Shown here in pieces: positions 44,685 to 53,446 of a stretch of DNA of 64,000 nucleotides. Source of the stretch: JBFHFS01 sp041583495. GTDB taxonomy: Bacteria; Bacteroidota; Bacteroidia; Bacteroidales; Marinilabiliaceae. Under the pieces are notes generated by a model, which ran no database searches, was not told where the DNA came from, and worked only from the letters and a program-made list of their open reading frames with translations. Position numbers and translations under genes: made by a program. The DNA lies in contig JBFHFS010000025.1 in the NCBI GenBank assembly GCA_041583495.1, positions 1-64,000 of the forward strand. The letters are read 5' to 3'. Positions within the stretch are counted from its first letter, which is position 1. Each line of letters begins with the position of its first letter.

Positions 44685-45785
44685 ATGACCATTCTACTCA
44701 AAGAGATCATCAAGGAACTTACTGCCTTTGCTCCGCTGGCATTCCAGGAGGAGTATGACAACAGCGGCCTACAGGTAGGGAATCCCAACATGGCTGTCAC
44801 CGGCATATTAATTACGCTGGACGTGACCGAGGCCGTCATCGGGGAAGCCCTGCAACAAGGGAAAAATCTGATAATCACACACCATCCCCTTACCCTCAAG
44901 GGGCTGAAGCATTTCACGGGGGCAACAGCACCCGAAAGATTGGTGATGCAGGCCATCCAGGAAAACATTGCCATATACGCCGCCCATACCAATCTCGACA
45001 GTGTCGAGCAGGGAGTTAGCGGCCGGTTGGCTCAAAAATTAGGGCTAAGTGATATAAAGGTACTGGCCCCCCGCAAGGATTTACTCCTCAAGCTGGTCAC
45101 TTTTGTTCCTCAGGCGCAGGCCGAAAAAGTGAAACAAGCCATCTTTGAGGCCGGTGCAGGGGTGATTGGAAAATACGATGGTTGCAGCTTTAATCTGGAA
45201 GGAACGGGCACCTTTAGAGCGGGAAAGGGGACCCATCCATTTGTGGGTGAAGAAGGCGTTATGCATTCCGAACCGGAGGTGCGAGTGGAAACAATATTAC
45301 CCAAACACCTCATTTCGAAAGCCTTAAAAGCACTTGTCGAGGCCCATCCCTATGAGGAGGTAGCCTACGACCTTTATCCTCTTCAAAATGAATGGACAAC
45401 CACAGGATTTGGCGCCATTGGCAACTTAACCAAACCCATGGATGAAGAGGCATTCCTCAATAAACTAAAAGAGACTACCGGCACCGGCTGCATCCGGCAC
45501 ACCCAACTGTTAGGCAAACCGATAAAGAAGGTCGCCCTCTGCGGTGGATCCGGAAGTTTTCTTCTGGAGACAGCAAAATCGTCTGGCGCAGACATATACA
45601 TCAGCGGGGATTTTAAATACCATCAGTTTTTTGATGCTGAGGAGGCCCTGGTTATTGCCGACATAGGACATTACGAAAGTGAACAATTCACTAAAGAACT
45701 CTTTTTTGAGATACTTACAAAAAAATTCCCTAATTTTGCCATTCATTTGTCGTTAGTAACAACCAATCCCATAAAATATTATTAG
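44685..45785 (+). CDS. Nif3-like dinuclear metal-centre protein
   Basis: The protein (366 aa) belongs to the NIF3/YbgI (GTP cyclohydrolase I type 2 homologue) family. It starts with the conserved EEYDNSGLQVGN and contains LIITHHPLTLKG, AAHTNLD and GHYESEQF, which carry the metal-binding His, Asp and Glu residues. The central insert (about 130-235) is the PII-like domain of the longer family form. The biochemical function is not settled. It is followed after 4 bp by the zinc-ribbon gene, a pairing I recall as frequent in bacteria, so they are likely cotranslated. Confidence 0.92.
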   Translation: MTILLKEIIKELTAFAPLAFQEEYDNSGLQVGNPNMAVTGILITLDVTEAVIGEALQQGKNLIITHHPLTLKGLKHFTGATAPERLVMQAIQENIAIYAAHTNLDSVEQGVSGRLAQKLGLSDIKVLAPRKDLLLKLVTFVPQAQAEKVKQAIFEAGAGVIGKYDGCSFNLEGTGTFRAGKGTHPFVGEEGVMHSEPEVRVETILPKHLISKALKALVEAHPYEEVAYDLYPLQNEWTTTGFGAIGNLTKPMDEEAFLNKLKETTGTGCIRHTQLLGKPIKKVALCGGSGSFLLETAKSSGADIYISGDFKYHQFFDAEEALVIADIGHYESEQFTKELFFEILTKKFPNFAIHLSLVTTNPIKYY

Positions 45786-45789
45786 CAGT

Positions 45790-46542
45790 ATGGCGAAAAC
45801 AGATTCCAAAACAAAAGCCGACCAGATGAGCGTTGAAGACAGGCTTCGTGCGCTGTTTGAATTTCAAAAGGTAGTTTCAGAAATTGATGCAATTCGTACC
45901 CTCAGGGGAGAATTACCACTTGAGGTGCAAGATCTGGAAGATGAAATAGAGGGACTGGAAACCCGCTTCAACAATCTTGAATCAGAGATCAAAACCCTTA
46001 ATGACAGCATCGTTGCCAAGAAAAACGAAATCAAGGAAGCGGGATTGTTGATCAAGAAATATGAAGCACAACAATCGAATGTTCGCAACAACCGCGAATT
46101 TGACTCACTGAACAAAGAGATCGAATTCCAAAAACTAGAGATGGAACTCTGTGAAAAACGCATCCGCGAATTCACCTCAGAGTTAAAAATCAAGAAAGAT
46201 CTGTTGAAGACCTCTAAGGAACAGTTCGACGAGCGTAAATCTGATCTGGACTCCAAAAAACAGGAGCTCGACAACATCGTTTCTGAAACCCACAGCGACG
46301 AAGAGAGTCTTAAACTAAAAGCCAAGGAAATTGAGAACAACATTCCCGAGCGATTGCTGACAGCCTTTAAACGCATCCGCAAGAATGCACGTAATGGCTT
46401 GGCAGTGGTAACAGTAGAGCGCGATGCCTGCGGAGGTTGCTTTAATAAAATTCCACCTCAACGGCAACTCGATATTCAGTCACGCAAAAAAGTAATTGTC
46501 TGCGAATATTGCGGACGCATCCTGGTTGACGGCGAATTATAA
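45790..46542 (+). CDS. Coiled-coil zinc-ribbon protein (CT398-like)
   Basis: The protein (250 aa) has a long antiparallel coiled coil (about 20-190, heptads rich in Glu, Lys and Leu). A C-terminal C4 zinc ribbon follows: CGGCFNKIPP and CEYCGRIL. This matches the CT398/HP0958-type family, which has been linked to secretion-apparatus or RNA binding in other bacteria. No partner for such a role is visible here. It lies 4 bp after the Nif3-like gene. Confidence 0.88.
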   Translation: MAKTDSKTKADQMSVEDRLRALFEFQKVVSEIDAIRTLRGELPLEVQDLEDEIEGLETRFNNLESEIKTLNDSIVAKKNEIKEAGLLIKKYEAQQSNVRNNREFDSLNKEIEFQKLEMELCEKRIREFTSELKIKKDLLKTSKEQFDERKSDLDSKKQELDNIVSETHSDEESLKLKAKEIENNIPERLLTAFKRIRKNARNGLAVVTVERDACGGCFNKIPPQRQLDIQSRKKVIVCEYCGRILVDGEL

Positions 46543-46581
46543 CCAACTGTCTTCCGGAACACATTTTTAAGCAGCCTCCCC

Positions 46582-48096
46582 ATGACCTGCTGTTTTCAAT
46601 TTGTAAACGCTACATCCCCACCCGGTTTTAGCCATACATATGAACACAGATGGAGCTTGAGGAGGTTGTTTCTTTTTGGACAATTCCTGACTCTACTTTT
46701 AGCTCCGCTGGGGGCTCACGCGCAAAAACAGTTCTTAACGACTGCTCAACAACAACAGTTTTATCATCTTTTTTCCCAGCCCCGGCCCTGTTTCCATTCT
46801 CTCACCGGCCATGCAAGCGCCCCCTCTGCCCAATTCCTTTCCCTTAATGCCCGGTTCCTTTCCCTGATGACCACCGAATCGGAAGACCTTGCCACTGCTT
46901 TTCATGACCAGGCCGATGAATTAACCGAGAATCTCTCAAATTCAGACTTCGACCTCCAACCCTGGTCCTATTTTATTGCCTCACAAACCACCCTTTATCA
47001 AGCCCTGGCTTACTGGCATTTTGGAAACAGATGGAAAGCTTTTTTAAAATTCCGGGATGCCTACAATTTCTTCAAACAACAACAGGAGCACTACCCCGGT
47101 TATGCCGCCAATAAAAAGATGGAGGCAGTCTTTGAGATCCTGATTGGCTCCATCCCCGGAGATTTTCAGACTGTTGCCGGGTGGATGGGCTTCCAGGGCA
47201 ACCGGAATAAAGGCTGGCAAATGTTACTGGGCTACGGAAAAGTAGTTGAAGACCAACCCGGATGGAGAGAAGAGTGGCTGCTGTGGACCGGTTTTATCTC
47301 ACTGAAACTAGACCTTTCACTTCCAGATAACGCAACACGCCATGACAGTCTGATAAGACAAAGCCCTACACTGGCCTTTCTTTATGGATGGAAAGCCTTG
47401 AAACAACACTGCCCGAAAAGAAGCCTATGGATCACAGACAAAGCCACCATTGACTTTCCCCTACTCTATTATGTGCGGGGCATGGCACTTCTCACAACAC
47501 TGGAAACCAGCCAGGCACTTGAATGTTTTGAAACCTTTCGGAAAAATTACCAAGGACCCAGCTACCAGGCAGATGCTCTTAGACATTGTGCCTGGATTAA
47601 ATTGCTTGAGAACAAGCCAACAGAGGCCGGGATATTGAGAAACGAAGTGATTCAGCAACCTGCCCCCTCCAGCATGGACAAAGAGGCGGTTCGGGCCTGT
47701 AGCCAGGATCCATTTCCAAATAAAGCGTTGCTCTGTGCCCGACTGCTTTTCGATGGGGGCAACTACACAACGGCTCTCGTCCGTCTAAAACACCTGGATA
47801 TAAGTTCTTTAACACCAGAAGAAAAGATTGAATTTCACTATCGCAAAGGGCGGTTGTATATGGCCAACAATCAACCCCTGGAGGCACTGCCTGAACTGGA
47901 AGAAGCCTATTCACTTGGTCATGAAACAGGAAAGGGATACCATGCCACCTACGCTGCCCTGGAGCTGGCTTTCTATTATTCCGGTTTAACCAACCCGGTT
48001 CTAAAAAAACAATGGATCGACAATTGTTTGAAAAGCAACAAGGGGCCCTATAAACAGCATGTAAAGGATCAAATAAGTACTCTTTTGACCCACTAG
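46582..48096 (+). CDS. Exported TPR-like protein of unknown function
   Basis: The protein (504 aa) has a signal peptide whose hydrophobic core ends in LGAHAQ (about 48). The N-terminus before it is unusually long, so the true start may be a non-ATG codon further in. The remainder is alpha-helical with TPR-like units, most clearly at about 410-470 (FHYRKGRLYMANNQPLEAL). I know no specific function. It starts 39 bp after the zinc-ribbon gene and ends 1 bp from the convergent TPM gene. Confidence 0.75.
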   Translation: MTCCFQFVNATSPPGFSHTYEHRWSLRRLFLFGQFLTLLLAPLGAHAQKQFLTTAQQQQFYHLFSQPRPCFHSLTGHASAPSAQFLSLNARFLSLMTTESEDLATAFHDQADELTENLSNSDFDLQPWSYFIASQTTLYQALAYWHFGNRWKAFLKFRDAYNFFKQQQEHYPGYAANKKMEAVFEILIGSIPGDFQTVAGWMGFQGNRNKGWQMLLGYGKVVEDQPGWREEWLLWTGFISLKLDLSLPDNATRHDSLIRQSPTLAFLYGWKALKQHCPKRSLWITDKATIDFPLLYYVRGMALLTTLETSQALECFETFRKNYQGPSYQADALRHCAWIKLLENKPTEAGILRNEVIQQPAPSSMDKEAVRACSQDPFPNKALLCARLLFDGGNYTTALVRLKHLDISSLTPEEKIEFHYRKGRLYMANNQPLEALPELEEAYSLGHETGKGYHATYAALELAFYYSGLTNPVLKKQWIDNCLKSNKGPYKQHVKDQISTLLTH

Positions 48097-48097
48097 G

Positions 48098-48898
48098 CTA
48101 CCAGCTTCCACCGGCGCCGCCACCGCCAAAGCTCCCGCCACCGAAACCGCCAAAACCGCCTCCTCCGCCAAAAGAACCCGAACCGGACGAAAAGCTGTCC
48201 CAACTGCCGGTGTGACGGCGTGAACCCGAGCCCAGCATCGACAAAAGAACCCAAAATGGCAAATCCTTGCCCAGAGAGCTGTGTCGGCCCTTTTGTCCTC
48301 TGGCCATTACCATCATTATCACAAAAATTATGAGGATGAAACCGAATCCGCCAAAGATGCTCCCCGATTTTTTGGTAGACTTCAGATAACCTTCGGCGGT
48401 ATACTCACCGCGCGTCAACTCCATCAACACCCCGACGGCTGCACCGATACCCCCGGCATAATCATTCTGCTTAAAGCGGGGAATCATCTCGTTGTTCACA
48501 ATGCGGTTAGCCACGGCATCGGGCACGGCTCCTTCGAGTCCGTAACCGGTAGCCACATAGGCATTTCCCCTTTGGTTACCCACCTTAGGTTGCACCAACA
48601 CCAATATTCCATTGCTCTTACCCTTTTGCCCAATACCCCATTTCTCTGCCAGTCGGAAGGCATAATCGCCTGCATCATAACCATTCAGGTCGGAAACAGT
48701 GACCACGGCAATCTGGGTGCTGGTTTGACGCGCAAAATCGGATAATTGTGCCTCCAACTGCGACACCGAGCTGCCATCCATTACCCCTGCAAAATCGTTG
48801 ACTAACCGTGGCGGATCAGGAGCCTTCGGAAAATCCTGCGAAAAGGAGAGCTGAACAAAAAGAGAAAAGGTTATTATAAAAAACAGTTGCTTTATCAT
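48098..48898 (-). CDS. TPM-domain membrane protein with glycine-rich tail
   Basis: The protein (266 aa) has a signal peptide (about 1-20), a TPM domain (about 30-160, VNDFAGVMDGSSVSQLEAQL and KWGIGQKGKSNGILVLV) facing the periplasm and one membrane segment (about 182-198). The cytoplasmic tail is rich in Gly, Ser and Phe (FGGGGGFGG). This is the YgcG/TPM_phosphatase type. It ends the lemA-TPM-TPM run, a common partnership whose function is unclear. Confidence 0.9.
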   Translation of the reverse strand: MIKQLFFIITFSLFVQLSFSQDFPKAPDPPRLVNDFAGVMDGSSVSQLEAQLSDFARQTSTQIAVVTVSDLNGYDAGDYAFRLAEKWGIGQKGKSNGILVLVQPKVGNQRGNAYVATGYGLEGAVPDAVANRIVNNEMIPRFKQNDYAGGIGAAVGVLMELTRGEYTAEGYLKSTKKSGSIFGGFGFILIIFVIMMVMARGQKGRHSSLGKDLPFWVLLSMLGSGSRRHTGSWDSFSSGSGSFGGGGGFGGFGGGSFGGGGAGGSW

Positions 48899-49013
48899 TC
48901 TTAAATCAGATATTGTTTATTCCACAACAAAATGCCCTAAAAAAACCCAATGTCCCCGGCACTTTTTAATTTTAGCTTAAGCCCCATGATTTGCTTCCCG
49001 GGGACGCCCATGG

Positions 49014-49451
49014 TTACGATTTCCCAAAGGAAATCTCATCGGACAATTCGTTCACATCGTCCGACTTATAGGGGAAATGGGTCTTAAGTTGTTCCCCACA
49101 CATCAGGATACCCTCTGACAAACCACCGGCAAAATCACCTTCCTTAAACCGACGGGTCATAAGCTCTTTTATCTGGTCCCAAAATCCTTCGGGTACGCGA
49201 ACATTAATCCCAACATCGCCCAAAATGGCAAACTTTTTATCCTCCACCACCAGATAAAACAACACCCCATTACGGAGCTGGGTCTTTTGCATCTTCAATT
49301 TCCCGAACATATAGGCTGCCCGGTCCATAACATCTTCGGAACAATTGCGCTCAATATGCACACGTATCTCCCCCGAAGTATTCATTTCAGCCTCTTTTAT
49401 GGCTTGGACAATCTGAGTTTTTTGATCGGAAGAGAAAAATTTTTCCGGCAT
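49014..49451 (-). CDS. Short TPM-domain protein
   Basis: The protein (145 aa) consists of one TPM-type domain, with IVQAIKEAEMNTSGEIRVHIE at the start and YLVVEDKKFAILGDVGIN in the middle, without signal peptide or glycine tail. It is cytoplasmic or faces the cytosol. It sits between lemA (84 bp upstream) and the longer TPM protein, so the three probably act together. Confidence 0.88.
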   Translation of the reverse strand: MPEKFFSSDQKTQIVQAIKEAEMNTSGEIRVHIERNCSEDVMDRAAYMFGKLKMQKTQLRNGVLFYLVVEDKKFAILGDVGINVRVPEGFWDQIKELMTRRFKEGDFAGGLSEGILMCGEQLKTHFPYKSDDVNELSDEISFGKS

Positions 49452-49535
49452 AATAACAAGTCATTTTGGGATTCATAAATAGTCATCCCTCCACCCCGGG
49501 GGATGAAGTGGAAGCAAAAATCATTCAGCCAACAC

Positions 49536-50114
49536 CTAAAACTCAACCTTTGGAGCTTCGGAAGCACCCTTGGCCGCCTCGAAATAAGGCTTACTTTTAA
49601 AGGAGAACATCCCGGCGATGATGTTGCGGGGAAACTTTTTGATATAGGTGTTATAGTTTCGGGTGGTCTCATTAAACTTCATTCTTTCCACGGTTATCCG
49701 GTTTTCGGTGCCCTCGAGCTGAGCCTGCAAATCCATGAAGTTTTGGTTGGCTTTGAGATCGGGATAACGCTCCACCACCACCATTAATCGGGAAAGTGCG
49801 GAAGAAAGCCCTTCCTGAGCTTGTTGAAACTGACCCAACGACTGCTCATTAATCTGGTCGGCCGACAAAGTCACACTGGTTGCCTTGGCTCTTGCTTCGA
49901 TCACACCCTCCAGGGTTTCCTGCTCGTGAGCGGCATATCCCTTAACGGTACTTACCAAATTGGGGATCAAATCGGCTCGTCGCTGGTACACATTTTCAAC
50001 CTGAGCCCACTGGGCATCCACCCCTTCCTGGAGTTCAATCATCGTATTATAGCCACAACTGGAGAATAACGGCATAGCCAAAACCAATCCTAAAATCCAC
50101 TTAAATCGTTTCAT
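49536..50114 (-). CDS. lemA: LemA-family protein
   Basis: The protein (192 aa) has an N-terminal hydrophobic segment ending in a lipobox-like FSSC (C20). The LemA four-helix domain follows: QWAQVENVYQRRADLIPNLV, VKGYAAHEQETLEGVI and VVERYPDLKANQNFMDLQ. It ends with FNETTRNYNTYIKKFPRN. LemA is often encoded with TPM proteins, as here. It is probably a membrane-anchored envelope factor; no precise role is established. Confidence 0.94.
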   Translation of the reverse strand: MKRFKWILGLVLAMPLFSSCGYNTMIELQEGVDAQWAQVENVYQRRADLIPNLVSTVKGYAAHEQETLEGVIEARAKATSVTLSADQINEQSLGQFQQAQEGLSSALSRLMVVVERYPDLKANQNFMDLQAQLEGTENRITVERMKFNETTRNYNTYIKKFPRNIIAGMFSFKSKPYFEAAKGASEAPKVEF

Positions 50115-50166
50115 ATGTACTTATATTTGTGTTAAAATTCATTTTAATCAGGCACCTTGCCCACAT

Positions 50167-50198
50167 CAAAGTTAGTTCCAATTTTGAAACAACCACAA
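50167..50198 (-). promoter_or_regulatory. Possible lemA operon promoter
   Basis: On the minus strand TAACTTTG (50167-50174) is a perfect -7 box, with TTG 21 nt upstream. It would give a leader of about 50 nt before lemA. Confidence 0.45.
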
Positions 50199-50209
50199 CT
50201 TTTTCTTGT

Positions 50210-51661
50210 TCAACGCATAATTTTCTCTGGCGAAGTTAGTCTTAGAGCCAGGAAAGTGAATACTCCATTCAGCATCAGCTTTTCAAATCCCAGTTGAAAA
50301 CCAAACCATGCAAGCGCATTATAATCCAACAATCCAATCACCAGGGGAGAAAGCACCGAAATCCAGGGCACCAGCCGGTCCCGAACCCTTCGCCGGGTGA
50401 AGAGGCCAAAAGCATAAAGACCTAACAAAGGGCCATACGTATAGCCTACCAGGGTGTAAATGGTACTGATAATGCTGTCGGACTGCAATACCCGAAACAC
50501 GATGATTACCAACCCCAGCACGAGGGCAAATCCCAGATGCACCAGAACGCGTATCCGCCTGGATTTTCCAGGGGAAAAACGATTTATGTTTATGATATCC
50601 ACCGACAGAGAGGTGGTAAGGGATGTCAAGGCGGAGTCGGCGCTTGAGAAAGCAGCGGCCATCAGGCCTAAAAAGAAAAAAAGACCCACTGCTCCGGGCA
50701 AAAAACCACCGGTGGCAATGAGAGGGTAAAGATCGTCGGCACGTGCCGGCATCTCAATACCCTTTTGTTGAATAAAGGCAACCAACAAAACCCCTAAGGA
50801 TAAAAACAGTAAGTTAACCGGAAGAAAAGCGATCCCATACGACAAAACATTTTTTCGGGCATCTTTCAAATTCCGGCAACTCAGATTTTTCTGCATCATA
50901 TCCTGATCGAGACCGGTCATGACAATGGTGATGAAAGCTCCGGAGAAAAACTGCTTCACAAAATGCTGTGACGAACGCCAATCGGTCCAAACAAACACTC
51001 TCGAATAGTCACTTTCGCCAATCGAACGAACCATACCGGAAAAGCTCATCTGCAACTCTTTGCCAATAAAGAAAATGGTCAACACCACCGCAGTAATCAT
51101 CAGGAGGGTTTGCAGCACATCCGTCCAAATTATCGTTTTGATCCCCCCTCGGAAGGTATAAAGCCATATCATGAAAATCACCGTTGTTACAGTCACCCAG
51201 AAAGGGACCCCCAACCGGTCGAAAAGTGCCAGTTGCAACACCCCGGCCATCAGGTAAAGCCTGGCAGCAGAGGCAACCACCTTAGCAATAATAAAAAGAA
51301 GAGCCCCCGATTGGTAGGACCAAAACCCAAACCTATCATTTAAATACGTGTAAATGGAAGTCAGCTGGAGTCGATAATACAAAGGCAAAAGGATAAAAGC
51401 AATGGCCACATAGCCCAGAAAAAAGCCGGCCACCATTTGCAGGTAGGTAAAATCAACCGAGGTAACATACCCCGGAACCGACACAAAGGTAACCCCCGAA
51501 AGAGATGCCCCGATCATTCCCACAGCGACCACTCCCCATGGAGAACGCCGGTTACCCAGGAAAAACGCCTGGTTATCGGACTGTTTGCCGGTAAAAAAAG
51601 AAATTAGCAAAAGGAGGCAAAAGTACCCCCCCACAATGAGTAAGGTCAACCATGGATCCAT
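50210..51661 (-). CDS. Sodium:solute symporter
   Basis: The protein (483 aa) is a member of the SSS/SLC5 family with about 13 membrane segments. Recognisable are the early VVAVGMIGASLSGVTFVSVPGYV (in part), FRGGIKTIIWTDVLQTLLM near 170-190, and DQDMMQKNLSCRNLKDARKN. AAAFSSADSALTSLTTSLSVD is the sodium-site region. It imports an organic solute with Na+; the substrate cannot be told. This fits an organism that also has NqrA and so may use sodium energetics. lemA is 95 bp downstream but appears to have its own promoter. Confidence 0.9.
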   Translation of the reverse strand: MDPWLTLLIVGGYFCLLLLISFFTGKQSDNQAFFLGNRRSPWGVVAVGMIGASLSGVTFVSVPGYVTSVDFTYLQMVAGFFLGYVAIAFILLPLYYRLQLTSIYTYLNDRFGFWSYQSGALLFIIAKVVASAARLYLMAGVLQLALFDRLGVPFWVTVTTVIFMIWLYTFRGGIKTIIWTDVLQTLLMITAVVLTIFFIGKELQMSFSGMVRSIGESDYSRVFVWTDWRSSQHFVKQFFSGAFITIVMTGLDQDMMQKNLSCRNLKDARKNVLSYGIAFLPVNLLFLSLGVLLVAFIQQKGIEMPARADDLYPLIATGGFLPGAVGLFFFLGLMAAAFSSADSALTSLTTSLSVDIININRFSPGKSRRIRVLVHLGFALVLGLVIIVFRVLQSDSIISTIYTLVGYTYGPLLGLYAFGLFTRRRVRDRLVPWISVLSPLVIGLLDYNALAWFGFQLGFEKLMLNGVFTFLALRLTSPEKIMR

Positions 51662-51803
51662 AGAATCATCTTTGATATCCGGTTTTTAACCGTTGGACAA
51701 AACGAAATACTAAGCACCACAAAGAAATAAAAAATCTCCCAATAAACAGGGAATCGGCCGGTTGGTCACTTATCGGACCCTTTAGGGGATAGATATTTTT
51801 AAC

Positions 51804-51811
51804 TACCTTTG
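51804..51811 (+). promoter_or_regulatory. -7 box of the recR promoter
   Basis: TACCTTTG, a perfect TAnnTTTG, 21 bp before the ATG at 51833. It also overlaps the alternative upstream start, which supports the shorter protein. Confidence 0.5.
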
Positions 51812-51832
51812 GGCGGGTTAAAATCAGATCAA

Positions 51833-52453
51833 ATGAGTCATTTACAATTCCCATCAAAAATACTGGAAAGTGCAGTGGCCGAGTTTTCAAGTTTACCTGG
51901 AATAGGCAAAAAAACGGCCCTTCGCCTTGTTCTGCATTTATTGAGGCAGGATAAGAAAGAAGTACACCAATTTTCCGACACCATTAAGAGACTGCGCGAT
52001 GAAATTAAATATTGCCAAAGCTGCCACAACATATCCGACACCGACACCTGCAGTATTTGTGCCAATCCCAGACGGAATCATGCCCAGATTTGCGTCGTTG
52101 AAAACATCAGAGATGTAATGGCCGTTGAGAACACCCACCAATTCCAGGGTATTTATCATGTTCTGGGAGGCGTTATCTCGCCCATGGATGGCACCGGCCC
52201 CGATGATTTGAACATCGCCCCTCTGGAAAAAAAGATTAAGGCAGGCGAAGTTGAGGAGATCATTTTTGCATTGAGCACCACCATGGAAGGAGATACCACC
52301 AACTTTTACCTCTACCGAAAATTCTCATCCTACCCGGTCATCTTTACCACCATTGCCCGTGGCGTCGCCATTGGAGATGAGCTGGAATATGCCGACGAAG
52401 TAACCCTGGGACGCTCCCTGGTTGACCGCCAACCGTTCGAAAAAAGCATGTAA
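51833..52453 (+). CDS. recR: Recombination protein RecR
   Basis: RecR (206 aa from the ATG at 51833) works with RecO and RecF to load RecA on gapped DNA. It has the helix-hairpin-helix SLPGIGKKTALRLVLHLL and a C4 zinc finger with CQSCHNISDTDTCSIC. The Toprim domain has ICVVENIRDVMAVE and FALSTTMEGDTTNFYL. The C-terminus has TTIARGVAIGDELEYADEVT. An ATG at 51809 lies within the probable -7 box and was not used. Length is standard. Confidence 0.95.
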   Translation: MSHLQFPSKILESAVAEFSSLPGIGKKTALRLVLHLLRQDKKEVHQFSDTIKRLRDEIKYCQSCHNISDTDTCSICANPRRNHAQICVVENIRDVMAVENTHQFQGIYHVLGGVISPMDGTGPDDLNIAPLEKKIKAGEVEEIIFALSTTMEGDTTNFYLYRKFSSYPVIFTTIARGVAIGDELEYADEVTLGRSLVDRQPFEKSM

Positions 52454-52541
52454 CCCAAAAAAAGAATACAACTGAATGGATAAAATTTATCCTTCCCCAA
52501 TAAAAACAATCATCCAACCGTTATTTCAAACAAAAATTTCC

Positions 52542-52991
52542 ATGAAGGCCAACCGAATCATAAAGCAAATCCAAATCTTATTCTGGGCCATCTTTGGCTC
52601 GCTGCTGGCCATGCTTGTCGCCATTCTGTTTATGGTTCATACTTTCGGAGCCATTTTGGATTGGCCCCTGAGCCAACGGGAGATGCTTAAATCGGTCATT
52701 CTGATTTTATCCCTGGGAGGGATTCCGGCCAGCTACTTCTTTCACACCAAAAAAATTAATCATATTCCCGGCGAACTCGCTTTAGCTGACAAGCTTAAAC
52801 AGTTCCGCTCCAGTTTTTTTATCAAAATTGCCACCTTAGAAGCCCTGGGTTTTTTAGCCCTGCTAAGCTATCTGGTCACCGCCGACTTTACCTTTATTTA
52901 CGTTTTCGCCTTACTATTTATAGCCTATTTCATCAATGTACCGTCGAAAAGATCCATTATTAATGAGCTTGAACCCGACGAAACCAATTAG
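52542..52991 (+). CDS. Four-helix membrane protein of unknown function
   Basis: The ATG at 52542 gives 149 aa. An earlier ATG at 52476, 22 bp after recR, would add 22 residues and cannot be excluded. Four hydrophobic segments are visible: WAIFGSLLAMLVAILFMV, LKSVILILSLGGIPASYFF, a third starting at IATLEALGFLALLSYL, and FTFIYVFALLFIAYFI. The C-terminus ends in acidic residues. No family is recognised. It sits between recR and a small phosphatase, with 11 bp to the latter. Confidence 0.7.
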   Translation: MKANRIIKQIQILFWAIFGSLLAMLVAILFMVHTFGAILDWPLSQREMLKSVILILSLGGIPASYFFHTKKINHIPGELALADKLKQFRSSFFIKIATLEALGFLALLSYLVTADFTFIYVFALLFIAYFINVPSKRSIINELEPDETN

Positions 52992-53002
52992 AAAATTCCC
53001 TT

Positions 53003-53446
53003 ATGATTATTGCTGTTGATTTTGATGGAACCATAGTAGACCATAAGTACCCCGAGATCGGGAAAGAGAAGGTATTTGCCTTTGAAACCTTAAAAGCCTT
53101 CCAAAAGCAAGGGCACCTGCTGATTCTATGGACTTTCAGAGCCGGCAGAGAGCTGGACGAAGCGGTTAACTATTGCCTGAAACATGGGGTAGAGTTCTAT
53201 GCCGTCAACAAAAGCTTCCCCGAAGAGATCTACGACGAAACGGTGAGCCGCAAAATAAATGCAGATCTCTTTATCGATGACCGCATTGTAGGAGGCTTTC
53301 CCGGTTGGGGGGAGATTTTTCAGCGTATAAATACCGACCGCCCCAATTCGGAAACAGAGCTCTTCATGACCCGCTACCAGAAAGCTCAAAAAAACACCTT
53401 TTGTGGTTTCATCAAGTCCCTTTTCTGTAAAGACGACATGGCATGA
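53003..53446 (+). CDS. Small HAD-like phosphatase (BT0820 type)
   Basis: The protein (147 aa) has the HAD motif I VDFDGTIVD (nucleophile D6, acid D8) and motif II-like LWTFRAGRELDEAV. The acidic motif LFIDDRIVGGFPGW follows. It is short, without a cap domain, like the Bacteroides BT0820 group of nucleotide or phosphosugar phosphatases; the substrate is unknown. Its stop overlaps the next start (ATGA at 53443), so it is translationally coupled to the GT2 gene. Confidence 0.85.
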   Translation: MIIAVDFDGTIVDHKYPEIGKEKVFAFETLKAFQKQGHLLILWTFRAGRELDEAVNYCLKHGVEFYAVNKSFPEEIYDETVSRKINADLFIDDRIVGGFPGWGEIFQRINTDRPNSETELFMTRYQKAQKNTFCGFIKSLFCKDDMA